DNA of 45,556 nucleotides from assembly GCA_955652395.1 (NCBI GenBank), contig CATPBJ010000181.1:1-45556 (forward strand), in the 5' to 3' direction. Under the pieces are notes generated by a model. It ran no database searches. It was not told where the DNA came from and was given only the letters and a program-made list of their open reading frames with translations. The stretch is from an uncultured Terriglobales bacterium (GTDB lineage Bacteria; Acidobacteriota; Terriglobia; Terriglobales; Acidobacteriaceae). Below are positions 28,005 to 36,551 of this stretch, piece by piece. Position 1 is the first letter of the stretch; the number at the start of each line of letters is the position of its first letter. Made by a program: the position numbers and the translations under genes.

Positions 28005-28602
28005 CAACCCAGATCCACCAAAGTTCACCCCAAACGGAGGGCACCACCCAACTGACTGCAACGACCCTGGTGCCAGATTTACTGATTCACCAATAGTTTG
28101 CAAGCGCAAAAAGCACGGGGAACAGACTCGGTTAACGCATCAGCAGCGGGGAGGGCCTCGGGGAGGGATCCTTAGAATGAAGACTTGGGCCGGAGCTCAG
28201 GTGCATGCACGCGCAGTACCATCGGGGTTACGCACGGCGAAGCCATTTGGCTCATAGGACGGAGAGAGTTGCGTAGTGGCTCTGGCTTTCTTATAAAGAC
28301 ACGAGTGAAAGAATTTGCAGAGACGTCACTCTTCGGGTCCGCTTTTGTCCAATTTTCTTCCGCCGCGACCGATGTTTTGCGATGCCAATCGGCATCTCAA
28401 GTAGTTGCTCGCTGCATCTGACCATCCCAGGATGTGGCAGTGGTGTGTGGCTTGACAGGCTATCCGTCAGATGTTTAAGTAGTTACTTATTTTTGCCCTT
28501 ATTCTGGTGACAAGCGCATGCGGCTTGCGCGGACGCGAGCCGGGACGCTGTCTGTGTGCCGTTTTTCTTCCTCTCCATGAATTAGGATATTCGGAGGAGC
28601 TA
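28005..28602. other. long non-coding gap before the SBBP gene
   Basis: No gene is supported here. There is a perfect hairpin GATGCC-AATC-GGCATC (28381-28396) and a TTGACA (28452-28457) followed after 17 bases by TTAAGT, a weak promoter that would serve the SBBP gene. A second small stem AGCCA-TT-TGGCT lies near 28240-28252. I looked for c-di-GMP (GEMM) riboswitch signatures because a PilZ gene is next door and found no convincing match. Confidence 0.4.
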
Positions 28603-31600
28603 GTGAGCTTGAATTTCCGGGAGTTGGGAACAGGATATTGCCCTGTCCTGTTGTCGTTCGCGTTGCTGCTGCTGTTGGGCGGTTTGACTCTGTATTCAGG
28701 TGTTCCAGTATCGCAGTTGGCGGGCTGGGTAAGGAATCAGTCAACCCTGGCAGCCTCCGCAGCTCCTACTCTGGCTCCGAACCGCCCAAGCCTCCAGGTC
28801 GATCTCGGCGGGCTTCCGTTGAGCTTCGAGCCGAATCAGGGGCAAGCCGACTCGCGGGTCAAGTTTCTGGCGCGGGGAGCTGGCTACGGAGTATTTCTGA
28901 CGTCGAACCAGGCGGTTCTGACGTTGCGCTCGCCCGACAAGAGTTCGTCAGTCCTGAGCATGCAGTTGGCGGGTGTTGACCCGGCTGCGACCGCGGCTGG
29001 AACCAGTCAGCTTCCTGGCAAGAGCAATTATTTCCTCGGCAGCGACCCCGCGAAATGGCGCCGTGGCGTTCCCCAATTTGCGCGGGTGCGCTATCAGGGT
29101 GTTTATCCCGGGGTTGATCTGGTGTACTACGGCAACCAGGGAGAGCTGGAGTACGACTTCGATGTCGCTCCCGGTGCGGATCCCAGCCAAATCGAGTTGC
29201 GGTTTCAGGGCCAGGAAAGAACAAACCTGGATGGCGCCGGCAATCTGATACTGGCCAGCGCCGGCAATGAGGTACGGCTGAAAGCTCCACGTATCTACCA
29301 GGAGTTTGGAGCCGAGCGACGACCGGTCGCGGGGCGCTTCGTGCTGCGGCAGGACGGAAGAGTCGGCTTCGAGCTCGCGGCCTACGATCGCCGCCGGGCG
29401 CTGGTGATTGATCCGGTGCTGACCTACTCGACTTATTTCGGGGGGAGCGGCGACGAGGCCTGTCCGAGTAATGCGAGAGTGATGATCGCGGGAATTAGTT
29501 CGCCGCCTTCAGGATGTCCCGCGATAGCGATCGACGCCTCCTCGAACATCTACATCGCGGGTTCCACTACCTCCGCAGATTTTCCAGTGGTCCCTCCTGT
29601 TAGTACTCCGCCTTCGGCATTTCAGCCTGCGCTGGCCGTGGCGCCCGACGTTTTCGTTACCAAGCTGAATGCTGCCGGCTCCGCCGTTTTATTCTCCACT
29701 TACCTGGGCGGGAACGATGTGGATACCACCGCGGGGGTTGCGGTGGATTCGACTTTCAACGTGGTGGTGGCGGGTACCACCAGTTCCAGCAATTTTCCTG
29801 TCAGTACCGCGTCGGCTTTCCAGGCTACTCGCGCCAGTGCGGGCGCACACGCGTTCGTCAGCGAACTAGACCCGACCGGAGAAACTCTCCTGTACTCCAC
29901 TTATCTTTCGGGGAACGGGACGGAATCCGCTCGCGGACTGGCTCTGGACCCGAGAAACAAAATTTACGTCATTGGCACCACGACCTCCAAGGACCAGCCC
30001 GATGCCACTCATTCATTTCCCGCTACGCTGGGCGCGATTCAGGCGGCTTCGCTGGGTAATAGCCAGTTCTTTGTCAGCAAGATTGACCCTACGCTAATTG
30101 GATTTCCCAGCCTGGCGTATTCCACATATTTTGGCGGGGGCAATCCGATCGGCGGGCTTACCCTCGGCGGCGGCATTGCCGTGGATGCGAACTCGAATGT
30201 GTACATCACCGGAGGAACCAACTTCCAGCACACCGGAAGCCAGGCCACTGATTTCCCCATCCTCAACGCTTACCAGGGTTGCCTGGATACGTCTCCACCT
30301 GCGACGCCTCCGACGACGGCTCCCAATTGCTTGACCTCCGTCACTGCCCCGGATGCTTTTGTAGCCAAGATCAATCCGGCTGCTTCCGCGGGCACGCAAT
30401 TGCTTTACTCCACTTATCTGGGCGGTGCCGGAGATGAGGTAGGGTATGGCATCGCTGTGGACTCCGGCCTGAGCGCATATATCACGGGCTCGACTACCTC
30501 GACGGATTTCACCATTCCAACCGGCACCACGCCTTTCCAAAGATGCCTGGATACTCCGGCGAATCCTTCCCCATGTCCGACGCCGGCCGTCATTGTCAGT
30601 GACGCTTTCGTAGGCAAGTTCGGAACTCCGTGCACCGGGTCCACCTGCAAAACCACCACCGTACCTCTTACCTACTTCTCCTATCTGGGCGGTTCCGGCG
30701 CCGACCTTGGTTTGAGTATCGCCGTGGATACGCTTCAGGGTGCGCGCGTCGCCGGCTGGACCAGTTCAACTGATTTCCCGGCTACCACCAATCCCAACAA
30801 TCTTGTCCAGCAGACCCCGGGCGGGGGGGTGGATGCGTTTGCGGCGCGCATTGATACCACGGCAAGTTCCACGGTCTCGCCGGGTCACTACGGCACCTAC
30901 CTAGGTGGAACTCTCAATGACTTCGGGACCAGCATCGCCACTGACACACAGGGCAGCAGCTACGTTGTGGGTGAGACGGCCTCGGCCAACTTTCCCACGG
31001 CGCATCCGATCCAACCCAATCGGGACGGCCTCAGCGATGCGTTCCTGAGCAAGCTGGGCCCCCAACTGAGCCTGGCCCTCACCGAGACCGTGTCGCCTCT
31101 TACCGTCGGCGTGGGCAACAACGCGACCTTCACCTACACGATCACCAACAACGGGGACCTAACCACTGGCATCATCTTTACGGATGTCTTGCCATCCACC
31201 GCCACTTTTGTCTCCGCCAATAGCGCTCCCGGCCAGTCAGCCTGTCCGGCTCCGGTTACAAATAACACCGTAACCTGCACGGTCGGAACGCTGAACGGGG
31301 GCCAAACTGCAAAAGTGACGGTAGTGCTGGCTCCGACCTTGCCCGCCACTCCGCTCCAGCCTGGTTCAGTGAGTGACGGCGGAAGAGTTAGTATTTTCGG
31401 TACATCTACGGTCGTGACGCCCGCCCCGCCGCCCGCCGTCGCGGCCGTGAGTAATTTCGGTATTGCTGTCTCGCCAACGACGCTAACCGTGGCTGCCGGC
31501 ATACCCGCGAGCTACACGGTCACGGTCTCGCCCTTCCCGAACATTCCGAATACGGTCACGCTGTCTGCGTCGGGCGCCCCCACAGGCGGCACCCCGACAT

Positions 31601-31977
31601 TTCCTAACGGCTCGTCCTTTACCAACCTGAGCAGCGGGCCGCAAAGCCGTCAGTTAGTGGTCAACACAACTGCGCGCGTGACCACCCCGGCCAGCCTGTT
31701 CCCAGTTAGCCGGCCCTTCTACGCGGCATTTTTCCCAGTCTCAGGATTGGCGCTGCTGGGCGCTGGCATCGGAGGAAGGAAGTCGCGAAGGCGGCGTGTG
31801 CTGATGACGGCGCTGCTGGGTTGTTTCTTCGCCCTCGTCCTGTTCCAGGTTGGCTGTGGCTCCAGCAAGACGACCACGACAACCACGGGGACTCCGGCAG
31901 GCACCTACAATCTCACCGTCACCGCAACCTCCGGTACGGCCACGCGTACCCAGCAGATCGTGCTGGTCGTGCAGTAG
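28603..31977 (+). CDS. SBBP-repeat beta-propeller surface protein with interrupted Ig-like, membrane-anchored C-terminus
   Basis: The start is GTG 28603, placed by GGAGG five bases upstream; the frame is open further but has no better site. The 1124 residues contain a signal anchor (about 12-33), an N-terminal domain LPLSFEPNQGQADSRVKFLARG shared by acidobacterial SBBP proteins, and seven SBBP repeats (each with a core like STYLGGxGxD…GIAVDxxxNxYVxGxTxSxxFP) forming a beta propeller. A DUF11-like domain follows (about 825-930), then an Ig-like domain (from about 950). Two hydrophobic helices flanking RKSRRRR (about 1034-1085) interrupt the Ig-like domain, whose last strands GTPAGTYNLTVTATSGT…QIVLVVQ end the protein. 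Probably a cell-surface binding protein; ligand unknown. Confidence 0.85.
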   Translation: MSLNFRELGTGYCPVLLSFALLLLLGGLTLYSGVPVSQLAGWVRNQSTLAASAAPTLAPNRPSLQVDLGGLPLSFEPNQGQADSRVKFLARGAGYGVFLTSNQAVLTLRSPDKSSSVLSMQLAGVDPAATAAGTSQLPGKSNYFLGSDPAKWRRGVPQFARVRYQGVYPGVDLVYYGNQGELEYDFDVAPGADPSQIELRFQGQERTNLDGAGNLILASAGNEVRLKAPRIYQEFGAERRPVAGRFVLRQDGRVGFELAAYDRRRALVIDPVLTYSTYFGGSGDEACPSNARVMIAGISSPPSGCPAIAIDASSNIYIAGSTTSADFPVVPPVSTPPSAFQPALAVAPDVFVTKLNAAGSAVLFSTYLGGNDVDTTAGVAVDSTFNVVVAGTTSSSNFPVSTASAFQATRASAGAHAFVSELDPTGETLLYSTYLSGNGTESARGLALDPRNKIYVIGTTTSKDQPDATHSFPATLGAIQAASLGNSQFFVSKIDPTLIGFPSLAYSTYFGGGNPIGGLTLGGGIAVDANSNVYITGGTNFQHTGSQATDFPILNAYQGCLDTSPPATPPTTAPNCLTSVTAPDAFVAKINPAASAGTQLLYSTYLGGAGDEVGYGIAVDSGLSAYITGSTTSTDFTIPTGTTPFQRCLDTPANPSPCPTPAVIVSDAFVGKFGTPCTGSTCKTTTVPLTYFSYLGGSGADLGLSIAVDTLQGARVAGWTSSTDFPATTNPNNLVQQTPGGGVDAFAARIDTTASSTVSPGHYGTYLGGTLNDFGTSIATDTQGSSYVVGETASANFPTAHPIQPNRDGLSDAFLSKLGPQLSLALTETVSPLTVGVGNNATFTYTITNNGDLTTGIIFTDVLPSTATFVSANSAPGQSACPAPVTNNTVTCTVGTLNGGQTAKVTVVLAPTLPATPLQPGSVSDGGRVSIFGTSTVVTPAPPPAVAAVSNFGIAVSPTTLTVAAGIPASYTVTVSPFPNIPNTVTLSASGAPTGGTPTFPNGSSFTNLSSGPQSRQLVVNTTARVTTPASLFPVSRPFYAAFFPVSGLALLGAGIGGRKSRRRRVLMTALLGCFFALVLFQVGCGSSKTTTTTTGTPAGTYNLTVTATSGTATRTQQIVLVVQ

Positions 31978-32189
31978 GACGGCACCGGTCGTACGATCAA
32001 CTTCTGGTCTCTAGTTGGTGGTCTCAACCCAGAAACTGGAAGCCAGAAACGTTTCTGTGCCTACACACAATCCGTCACGCCACTATCTGCAAGTACGATC
32101 TACGTAATAGAACCTGCGTAACTTTATGAGCGCGCAGCAGCACACCTATCGTATCTGTGCCCAGTCCTTGAGTAAGAGAAGGGTAGCCT
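31978..32189. repeat. AAACTGG-type reiterated words
   Basis: The gap after the SBBP gene contains TTCTGGTCTCTAGTTGG facing CCAGAAACTGGAAGCCAGAAA, an imperfect inverted and tandem arrangement of an AAACTGG-like word (about 32002-32051). No gene or promoter is evident. Confidence 0.4.
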
Positions 32190-33087
32190 ATGCGAATGTG
32201 GCGCACGCCGGTGCTTTTCCTGTTATTTTCAATTCCCTCTTTTCTTTAAGCCCAGCAAGACCAATCCCTGGGCGATGCCGCGCGACGACTACCCGATTGG
32301 CTGGCGCAGCCTCAGGCCAACCACGAACCAGTCTCTGACGCCCAACTCGTAGGCTGGGTCGCGGGCGGAGTTCCGCCGGAGGATGTGCTTGGGGAACTGC
32401 GCAATCGCGGCATTGCCTTTCTTCCGAGCCACGAACTTCGATGAACTCCTGCAACGGGGGGCGCGGACAACAGCGTCCTTGAAGAAATATCGAAGACGGA
32501 GCGGCGTGCTTCCGCAGGATCGAGTCCCGACGAGATGGCGGCGCTGGCCAAGATCGTGGCGGATACGGAGCAGCAGGACGAATGTCGTGCGTTCCGCGAG
32601 ACGGCTGCGCTCTTGAAGACGGACTCCAAGAATCCAGGCCTGTACGTGCTGCTCGGGCACATGCTCGAAAGGCAGCAAGAGCGGAACGGCATGATTGCAG
32701 CCCTTGTCGCCGCCATTCAACTCGATCGCGACTTCGCCTATTCCCACGGGCGGCGCTCGATGGCGTGTTACAGGGCAGAGCAAGGTTGGGCCAAAACTGA
32801 AGCCGAAGCCATGCTGGCACCGGGCGTCACGCCGACGCGATTGTGAGTTCGAGGAGCTCTCCAGTTGGACTTTGACTGAAACATGGCGCGCCACTGCCTG
32901 GCCAAATCGCTAAGAACTGGATGAGGCGCAGAAAGTCTAGGACGAGTACAACCGACGAGAGACCCAGCAGTAGCAGCTCCTCAATGCCGCGAAAATCGCC
33001 AAGACTGCAGCGGGCATGATCGGTATAAGGGAAAGAGCTGGCATTGTACTCTGCCTGATTGTCGCGACGTTGTCGGTGCATGCTTAG
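32190..33087 (+). pseudogene. decayed secreted TPR-like protein
   Basis: ATG 32190 opens a signal peptide (MRMWRTPVLFLLFSIPSFL) that ends in TAA at 32247. The same frame then continues as AQQDQSLGDAARRLPDWLAQ and DAQLVGWVAGGVPPEDVLGELRNRGIAFLPSHELR, with a second stop, TGA, at 32442. An alternative frame over the next 25 bases gives FDELLQRG, and the original frame resumes with DNSVLEEISKTERRA and a helical TPR-like part (NPGLYVLLGHMLERQQERNGMIAALVAAIQLDRDFAYSHGR) to 32846. A later fragment with more stops ends in a hydrophobic helix (GIVLCLIVATLSVHA, to 33087). At least two stops and two shifts make this a pseudogene. Small acidobacterial exported proteins with the same LGDAAR and VPPEDVLGELRNRG-like parts suggest its origin, from memory only. 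Confidence 0.65.
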
Positions 33088-33268
33088 CGAAGTGCCCAAC
33101 CTCAATGGCAGAGGTTCAAGGACGCATTCAATGTTCCTTCAAGCCCGATTTCCAGGTGTTGGTTACTTTTGATATAAAGCTGAGGCTCCGTCGAAGAGAC
33201 GGCACTACAACAGCGGTCTTGACTATTGTCCGTCACACCTCAGCCATTTGGTAGGCAAGCCGACCGAC

Positions 33269-34672
33269 CTACGCGCCCGCGGTAAGCTTGTGGCTCTTTG
33301 ACTGGGCGATGCCGTACTGGCGGATCTTGTAGAGCAGGGCTTTGTAGCTGATCTGGAGCAGCGCGGCCGCCTGCTTGCGGTTCCAGTTGGTCTGGTCGAG
33401 GGCTTGCCGGATGGCTTCCGCCTCGGCCTCATCCTTGGCGCTGCGCGCCACGGACTTTAATCCGCCACCCGGCTCCGCTGGACTGTGCGCAGCGTCAGGT
33501 CGCACCCCGTGGCCGTCGTCCTTGGGCTGCAGTTCCTGGACTGCCAGTTTCTCGTCACCCAGCACCAGGTATCGCTTGATGAAGTTGTTCAGCTCGCGCA
33601 GGTTGCCGGGCCAGGAATATTCCTGACACGCCTGCAGCATGTTGGGCGATAGCGGCAGCGGGGGGCGGGCGTACTGCTCCGCCATGCGCGACATGAAATG
33701 CTTCAGCAGGATGGGGATTTCCTCCTTACGTTCCCGCAGCGGCGGCAGCTGGAGCGTGAAAGCATTCAGGCGATAGTAGAGATCTTCACGCAGACGCTTG
33801 TTGGCCAATGCTTCCGGGATATTGATGTTGGTCGCAGCCAGGATACGGACATCTACCTTGATCACCGAACGGCTGCCCAGGCGCGAGAACTGCTGGTCCT
33901 GCAATACGTGCAGCAGCTTGGCTTGCAACAGCGGAGGCATCTCGCCAATTTCGTCGAGTAGAATCGTGCCCTTGTTGCAGAGTTCGAATTTGCCCGGCTT
34001 GGCATGAGTGGCACCGGTGAACGCGCCGGCTTCGTGACCGAACAGCTCGCTTTCCAGCAAGTCGCCGGGCACGGCCGCGCAATTGACCTTCAGGAAAGTG
34101 CGATGGGCGCGGGGAGACAGTTTGTGAATCAGTCGCGCCACTACTTCCTTGCCCGTGCCGCTCTCCCCCAGCATCAGCACTGGAATCTCTACATTGGCGA
34201 CCAGTGCAGCCTGAGAGCGAATCTTACGCATGGCGGGACTGGCGGCTACGAAAAACACGTCGTCGTAAAGCTCTTCCACCTCGCCGGGCAAATTCTGCTG
34301 ATTCTTTCCCAGACACTGGTCAATCACCGTGTTCAGCTCGGCCTTTTGGAAAGGCTTAGTCAAATAATCCTGCGCTCCCAGACGGATGGCTTGCACCACT
34401 TTGCGGGTATCGCTGACACAGGAAAGCATGACCACCTTCAGTCCCGGCACCAACTGGCGCAATTGCTCCAGCGTCTGCAAGCCGTCAATTCCCGGCATTA
34501 GCAGGTCCAACAGAACCAGGTCAGGGCGCAAACCCTTCTCTACCTGCTGCAAGGCCTCTTCGCCAGTGGATGCAGTCTGCACACTGTAGTCATCCACTTC
34601 GAGCAGGGTGCTGATGTAACGCAGCATTCCGGGTTCGTCGTCGACCAATAAAATGTCGACCGCTTCGGTCAT
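33269..34672 (-). CDS. NtrC-type response regulator (sigma54-dependent activator)
   Basis: The 467-residue protein has a receiver domain (phosphoacceptor Asp56 in LVLLDLLMPG, acidic pocket VDDE at 10-13, Lys107 in LTKPF). An AAA+ domain follows with Walker A GESGTGKE (169-176), the sigma54-contact loop GAFTGA (216-221) and Walker B GTILLDEIGEM (235-245). A Fis-type HTH ends it (WNRKQAAALLQISYKALLYKIR). It activates sigma54 promoters by ATP hydrolysis when phosphorylated. Its ATG overlaps the stop of the histidine kinase gene (ATGA), so the two form a co-translated pair. The HTH closely resembles that of the orphan activator at 36552, so they may recognise similar sites. Confidence 0.95.
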   Translation of the reverse strand: MTEAVDILLVDDEPGMLRYISTLLEVDDYSVQTASTGEEALQQVEKGLRPDLVLLDLLMPGIDGLQTLEQLRQLVPGLKVVMLSCVSDTRKVVQAIRLGAQDYLTKPFQKAELNTVIDQCLGKNQQNLPGEVEELYDDVFFVAASPAMRKIRSQAALVANVEIPVLMLGESGTGKEVVARLIHKLSPRAHRTFLKVNCAAVPGDLLESELFGHEAGAFTGATHAKPGKFELCNKGTILLDEIGEMPPLLQAKLLHVLQDQQFSRLGSRSVIKVDVRILAATNINIPEALANKRLREDLYYRLNAFTLQLPPLRERKEEIPILLKHFMSRMAEQYARPPLPLSPNMLQACQEYSWPGNLRELNNFIKRYLVLGDEKLAVQELQPKDDGHGVRPDAAHSPAEPGGGLKSVARSAKDEAEAEAIRQALDQTNWNRKQAAALLQISYKALLYKIRQYGIAQSKSHKLTAGA

Positions 34673-35604
34673 TTGTTCTTTCCTTTGTTGGGCGCAATGA
34701 CGACTGGCTTGAGCGGGACGATGAATGAGAATTTCGCGCCCGCACCAAGTTCGCTCTCCACCCAGATCTTACCGCCCATGGCGTTCACCAGCCGGCGCGC
34801 GATGGCTAGTCCCAGACCCATGCCTTCAGTCTGCGCTTCATTCTGGGGCAATCTAAAAAAATCGTCGAAAACCTCGATGTGATACTCGGCGGGAATTCCC
34901 GGACCGGTGTCGGAAACGCTGACTTTCACCGAGTTGGGCAGAGGATTGTTCTGCCGCCGCCGTTCGCTCGGAATCGCCGAGCTGTTGGGGTTGCGGCGCT
35001 CCCACATGTAGGGCTCGGCATGGAGCCAGACCGTCCCCCCGGCAAGCGTGAACTTGGAGGCATTCTCCAGCAGATTCGAGATTACCCGCTGTAGCTTCGC
35101 CGAATCAAACACCAACTCGGGCAATTTCTCGTTGGCCAGAAAGTAGAGGGCCAGACCCCTCTCCTGAAACCGGTGCGACCACAGGCGGCAGACCTCGGAC
35201 AGGCAAGGGTTCACGTTACCCGTCTCGTAGCGCATCTTCATCTCGCCAGTTTCGAGAACGCTGTAGCTCAGAAAATCCTGAATAAAGTGTTGCAAGCGCT
35301 GCCCGCTGGCTTGCATATCGCCGAGGATTTCCCGCTGCCGCTCGTTGAGCGGGCCCAACTTCTCATTCTGCAGCAGTTCAATGTAGCCGTTTAGAATCGC
35401 GAGCGGTGTTTTGAGGTCATGTGCGGCCGATGCCAGGGCATTGGTGGTGCGCCCGGAACGCTCCCGCAGCTGGTTGTACTCCCGGAGCAAATCGTCGTAA
35501 GTGAGAGGATCTCCGGTCGGTCGCTGGGCTGGGGCCGACACCGTGCCAGTGGCCGCAGACTCCGCCTCCCGAGACAGACACGCGTTTTCTGGCACCACTC
35601 CCAT
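34669..35604 (-). CDS. soluble sensor histidine kinase
   Basis: The kinase, 311 residues from ATG 35604 (an in-frame GTG at 35619 is possible), has no membrane helix. A short unstructured N-terminus and a helix (YDDLLREYNQLRERSGRTTNALAS) lead into the HisKA domain with phosphoacceptor His62 in SAAHDLKTPL. The HATPase_c domain follows, with N-box LLENASKF, G1 VSDTGPGIP, G2 EGMGLGLAIARRL. There is no PAS, GAF or other sensory domain, so input must come from a protein partner or from the N-terminal coiled helix. It is the cognate kinase of the NtrC-type regulator that overlaps it. Confidence 0.93.
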   Translation of the reverse strand: MGVVPENACLSREAESAATGTVSAPAQRPTGDPLTYDDLLREYNQLRERSGRTTNALASAAHDLKTPLAILNGYIELLQNEKLGPLNERQREILGDMQASGQRLQHFIQDFLSYSVLETGEMKMRYETGNVNPCLSEVCRLWSHRFQERGLALYFLANEKLPELVFDSAKLQRVISNLLENASKFTLAGGTVWLHAEPYMWERRNPNSSAIPSERRRQNNPLPNSVKVSVSDTGPGIPAEYHIEVFDDFFRLPQNEAQTEGMGLGLAIARRLVNAMGGKIWVESELGAGAKFSFIVPLKPVVIAPNKGKNK

Positions 35605-35651
35605 ATGTGGAAAACTCACTGGTTTGGCTTGCGAGGGGAGGGGACAAAAAT

Positions 35652-35673
35652 ACTCAAGCTTAATAATTTGAGT
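35652..35673. promoter_or_regulatory. palindrome upstream of the kinase gene
   Basis: ACTCAA (35652-35657) and TTGAGT (35668-35673) are inverted around an AT-rich 10-base centre, 48 bases upstream of the kinase start and in the divergent region with the PilZ gene. It could be an operator. The arms are only six bases long. Confidence 0.3.
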
Positions 35674-35727
35674 GCTAACGAATCGTAAGCCAGAGCCTTC
35701 CCGGTGTCAACGGAAAATGCAACTCGA

Positions 35728-35743
35728 TGGTACTGGAAGAGCA
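35728..35743 (+). promoter_or_regulatory. weak sigma54-like promoter upstream of the PilZ gene
   Basis: TGGTAC, then GG-N10-GC spacing, and GAGCA. The -24 half matches the sigma54 consensus TGGYRY and the spacing is exact, but the -12 half (GAGCA against TTGCW) is poor. It lies 95 bases before the PilZ start, between two sigma54 activators, which is the only reason to list it. Confidence 0.22.
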
Positions 35744-35838
35744 AAACCTTGCACTCCTAAACGCTTCATAGTTCGTAACTAAATACCATCTAGTAGGAGA
35801 ATATAAGGCGAAAGTAATCTGGGTCTGATAAGGCTCCA

Positions 35839-36345
35839 ATGGCGGAGTTACAGAGGAATCACCCTGGATTCTGCGGGTTTCTTACCGGCAATGACGACCT
35901 TGGCCCGACTGGTTTGGCACCCCAGATGCGACAGGAAGGTTATCTCGTGTTCAAAGAGGTGGGTTTGAAGCGTCTGAATCCCGCAGCAGAGCGCCGCAAG
36001 TGGCCGCGTCTCCCCATTGCTATACCGGTTTTTGTGCGCAGCCGCGACGAAAAGGGCAAGGAGATTCTCGAGTTCGCCACCGCGCTTAACATCTCCGCTG
36101 GCGGCGCCCTGGTCGCCGTACGCCGCTCTTTGCCGCTCTCCACGCAGGTTTTGCTGGAGATTCCCAGTGCGCCCCTGGCCGTCACCAATTCGTTACCCAA
36201 GGCCGCCCGCAATTTGCGGGCGCGAACCCTGCGCGTGACCCACGCGGAAGGCTATCACTTGGTTGGCCTCAAGTTCTCCCATCCTCTGGTGGGCCCACCC
36301 GCCTCCCTTAGCTCCCGCCCAAGGAAAGCCTCTTCCGCGCTGTGA
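35839..36345 (+). CDS. PilZ domain protein
   Basis: The product (168 residues) has an N-terminal tail of about 50 residues and a PilZ domain: ERRKWPRLPIAIPVFVR (RxxxR type) and LNISAGGALVAVRR ((D/N)xSxxG), followed by beta strands ending EGYHLVGLKFSHP. It should bind c-di-GMP or act as a domain partner. ATG 35839 has AAGG upstream; ATG 35926 or GTG 35947 would give a shorter protein that still contains the domain. It is divergent from the HK/NtrC pair and upstream of the orphan activator, so it may link c-di-GMP with sigma54 control; that is inference. Confidence 0.82.
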   Translation: MAELQRNHPGFCGFLTGNDDLGPTGLAPQMRQEGYLVFKEVGLKRLNPAAERRKWPRLPIAIPVFVRSRDEKGKEILEFATALNISAGGALVAVRRSLPLSTQVLLEIPSAPLAVTNSLPKAARNLRARTLRVTHAEGYHLVGLKFSHPLVGPPASLSSRPRKASSAL

Positions 36346-36455
36346 AAACATTTTCCCATAGGTCCTACGGGTTTTAAGGCCGACGAGCAGACCTTGTTAG
36401 AGATCGACATAACGGCGTCATAGTCTTGCAAATTATTAATTATAAACAGGTTAGA

Positions 36456-36461
36456 TATAAT
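36456..36461 (+). promoter_or_regulatory. -10 element of the orphan activator gene
   Basis: A perfect TATAAT, with a weak TTATTA 17 bases upstream (36433-36438), in an AT-rich island (36426-36465). A start near 36468 rules out the in-frame TTG at 36426 and supports ATG 36552. Confidence 0.5.
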
Positions 36462-36551
36462 TTGGTGGCCAGATGCGTAGCTGAGCCGGGTTTGGCTCTC
36501 GGGGTGCACATCCCAAGCCCGTACGATCGGGCCCTGGGCCACCAGATACTC

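Noticed and set aside
28140-28440. c-di-GMP (GEMM) riboswitch upstream of the SBBP gene
   Set aside because: Fragments such as ACGCACGGCGAAGCC look superficially similar, but the conserved GCAAA and GNRA-receptor parts are not in order.
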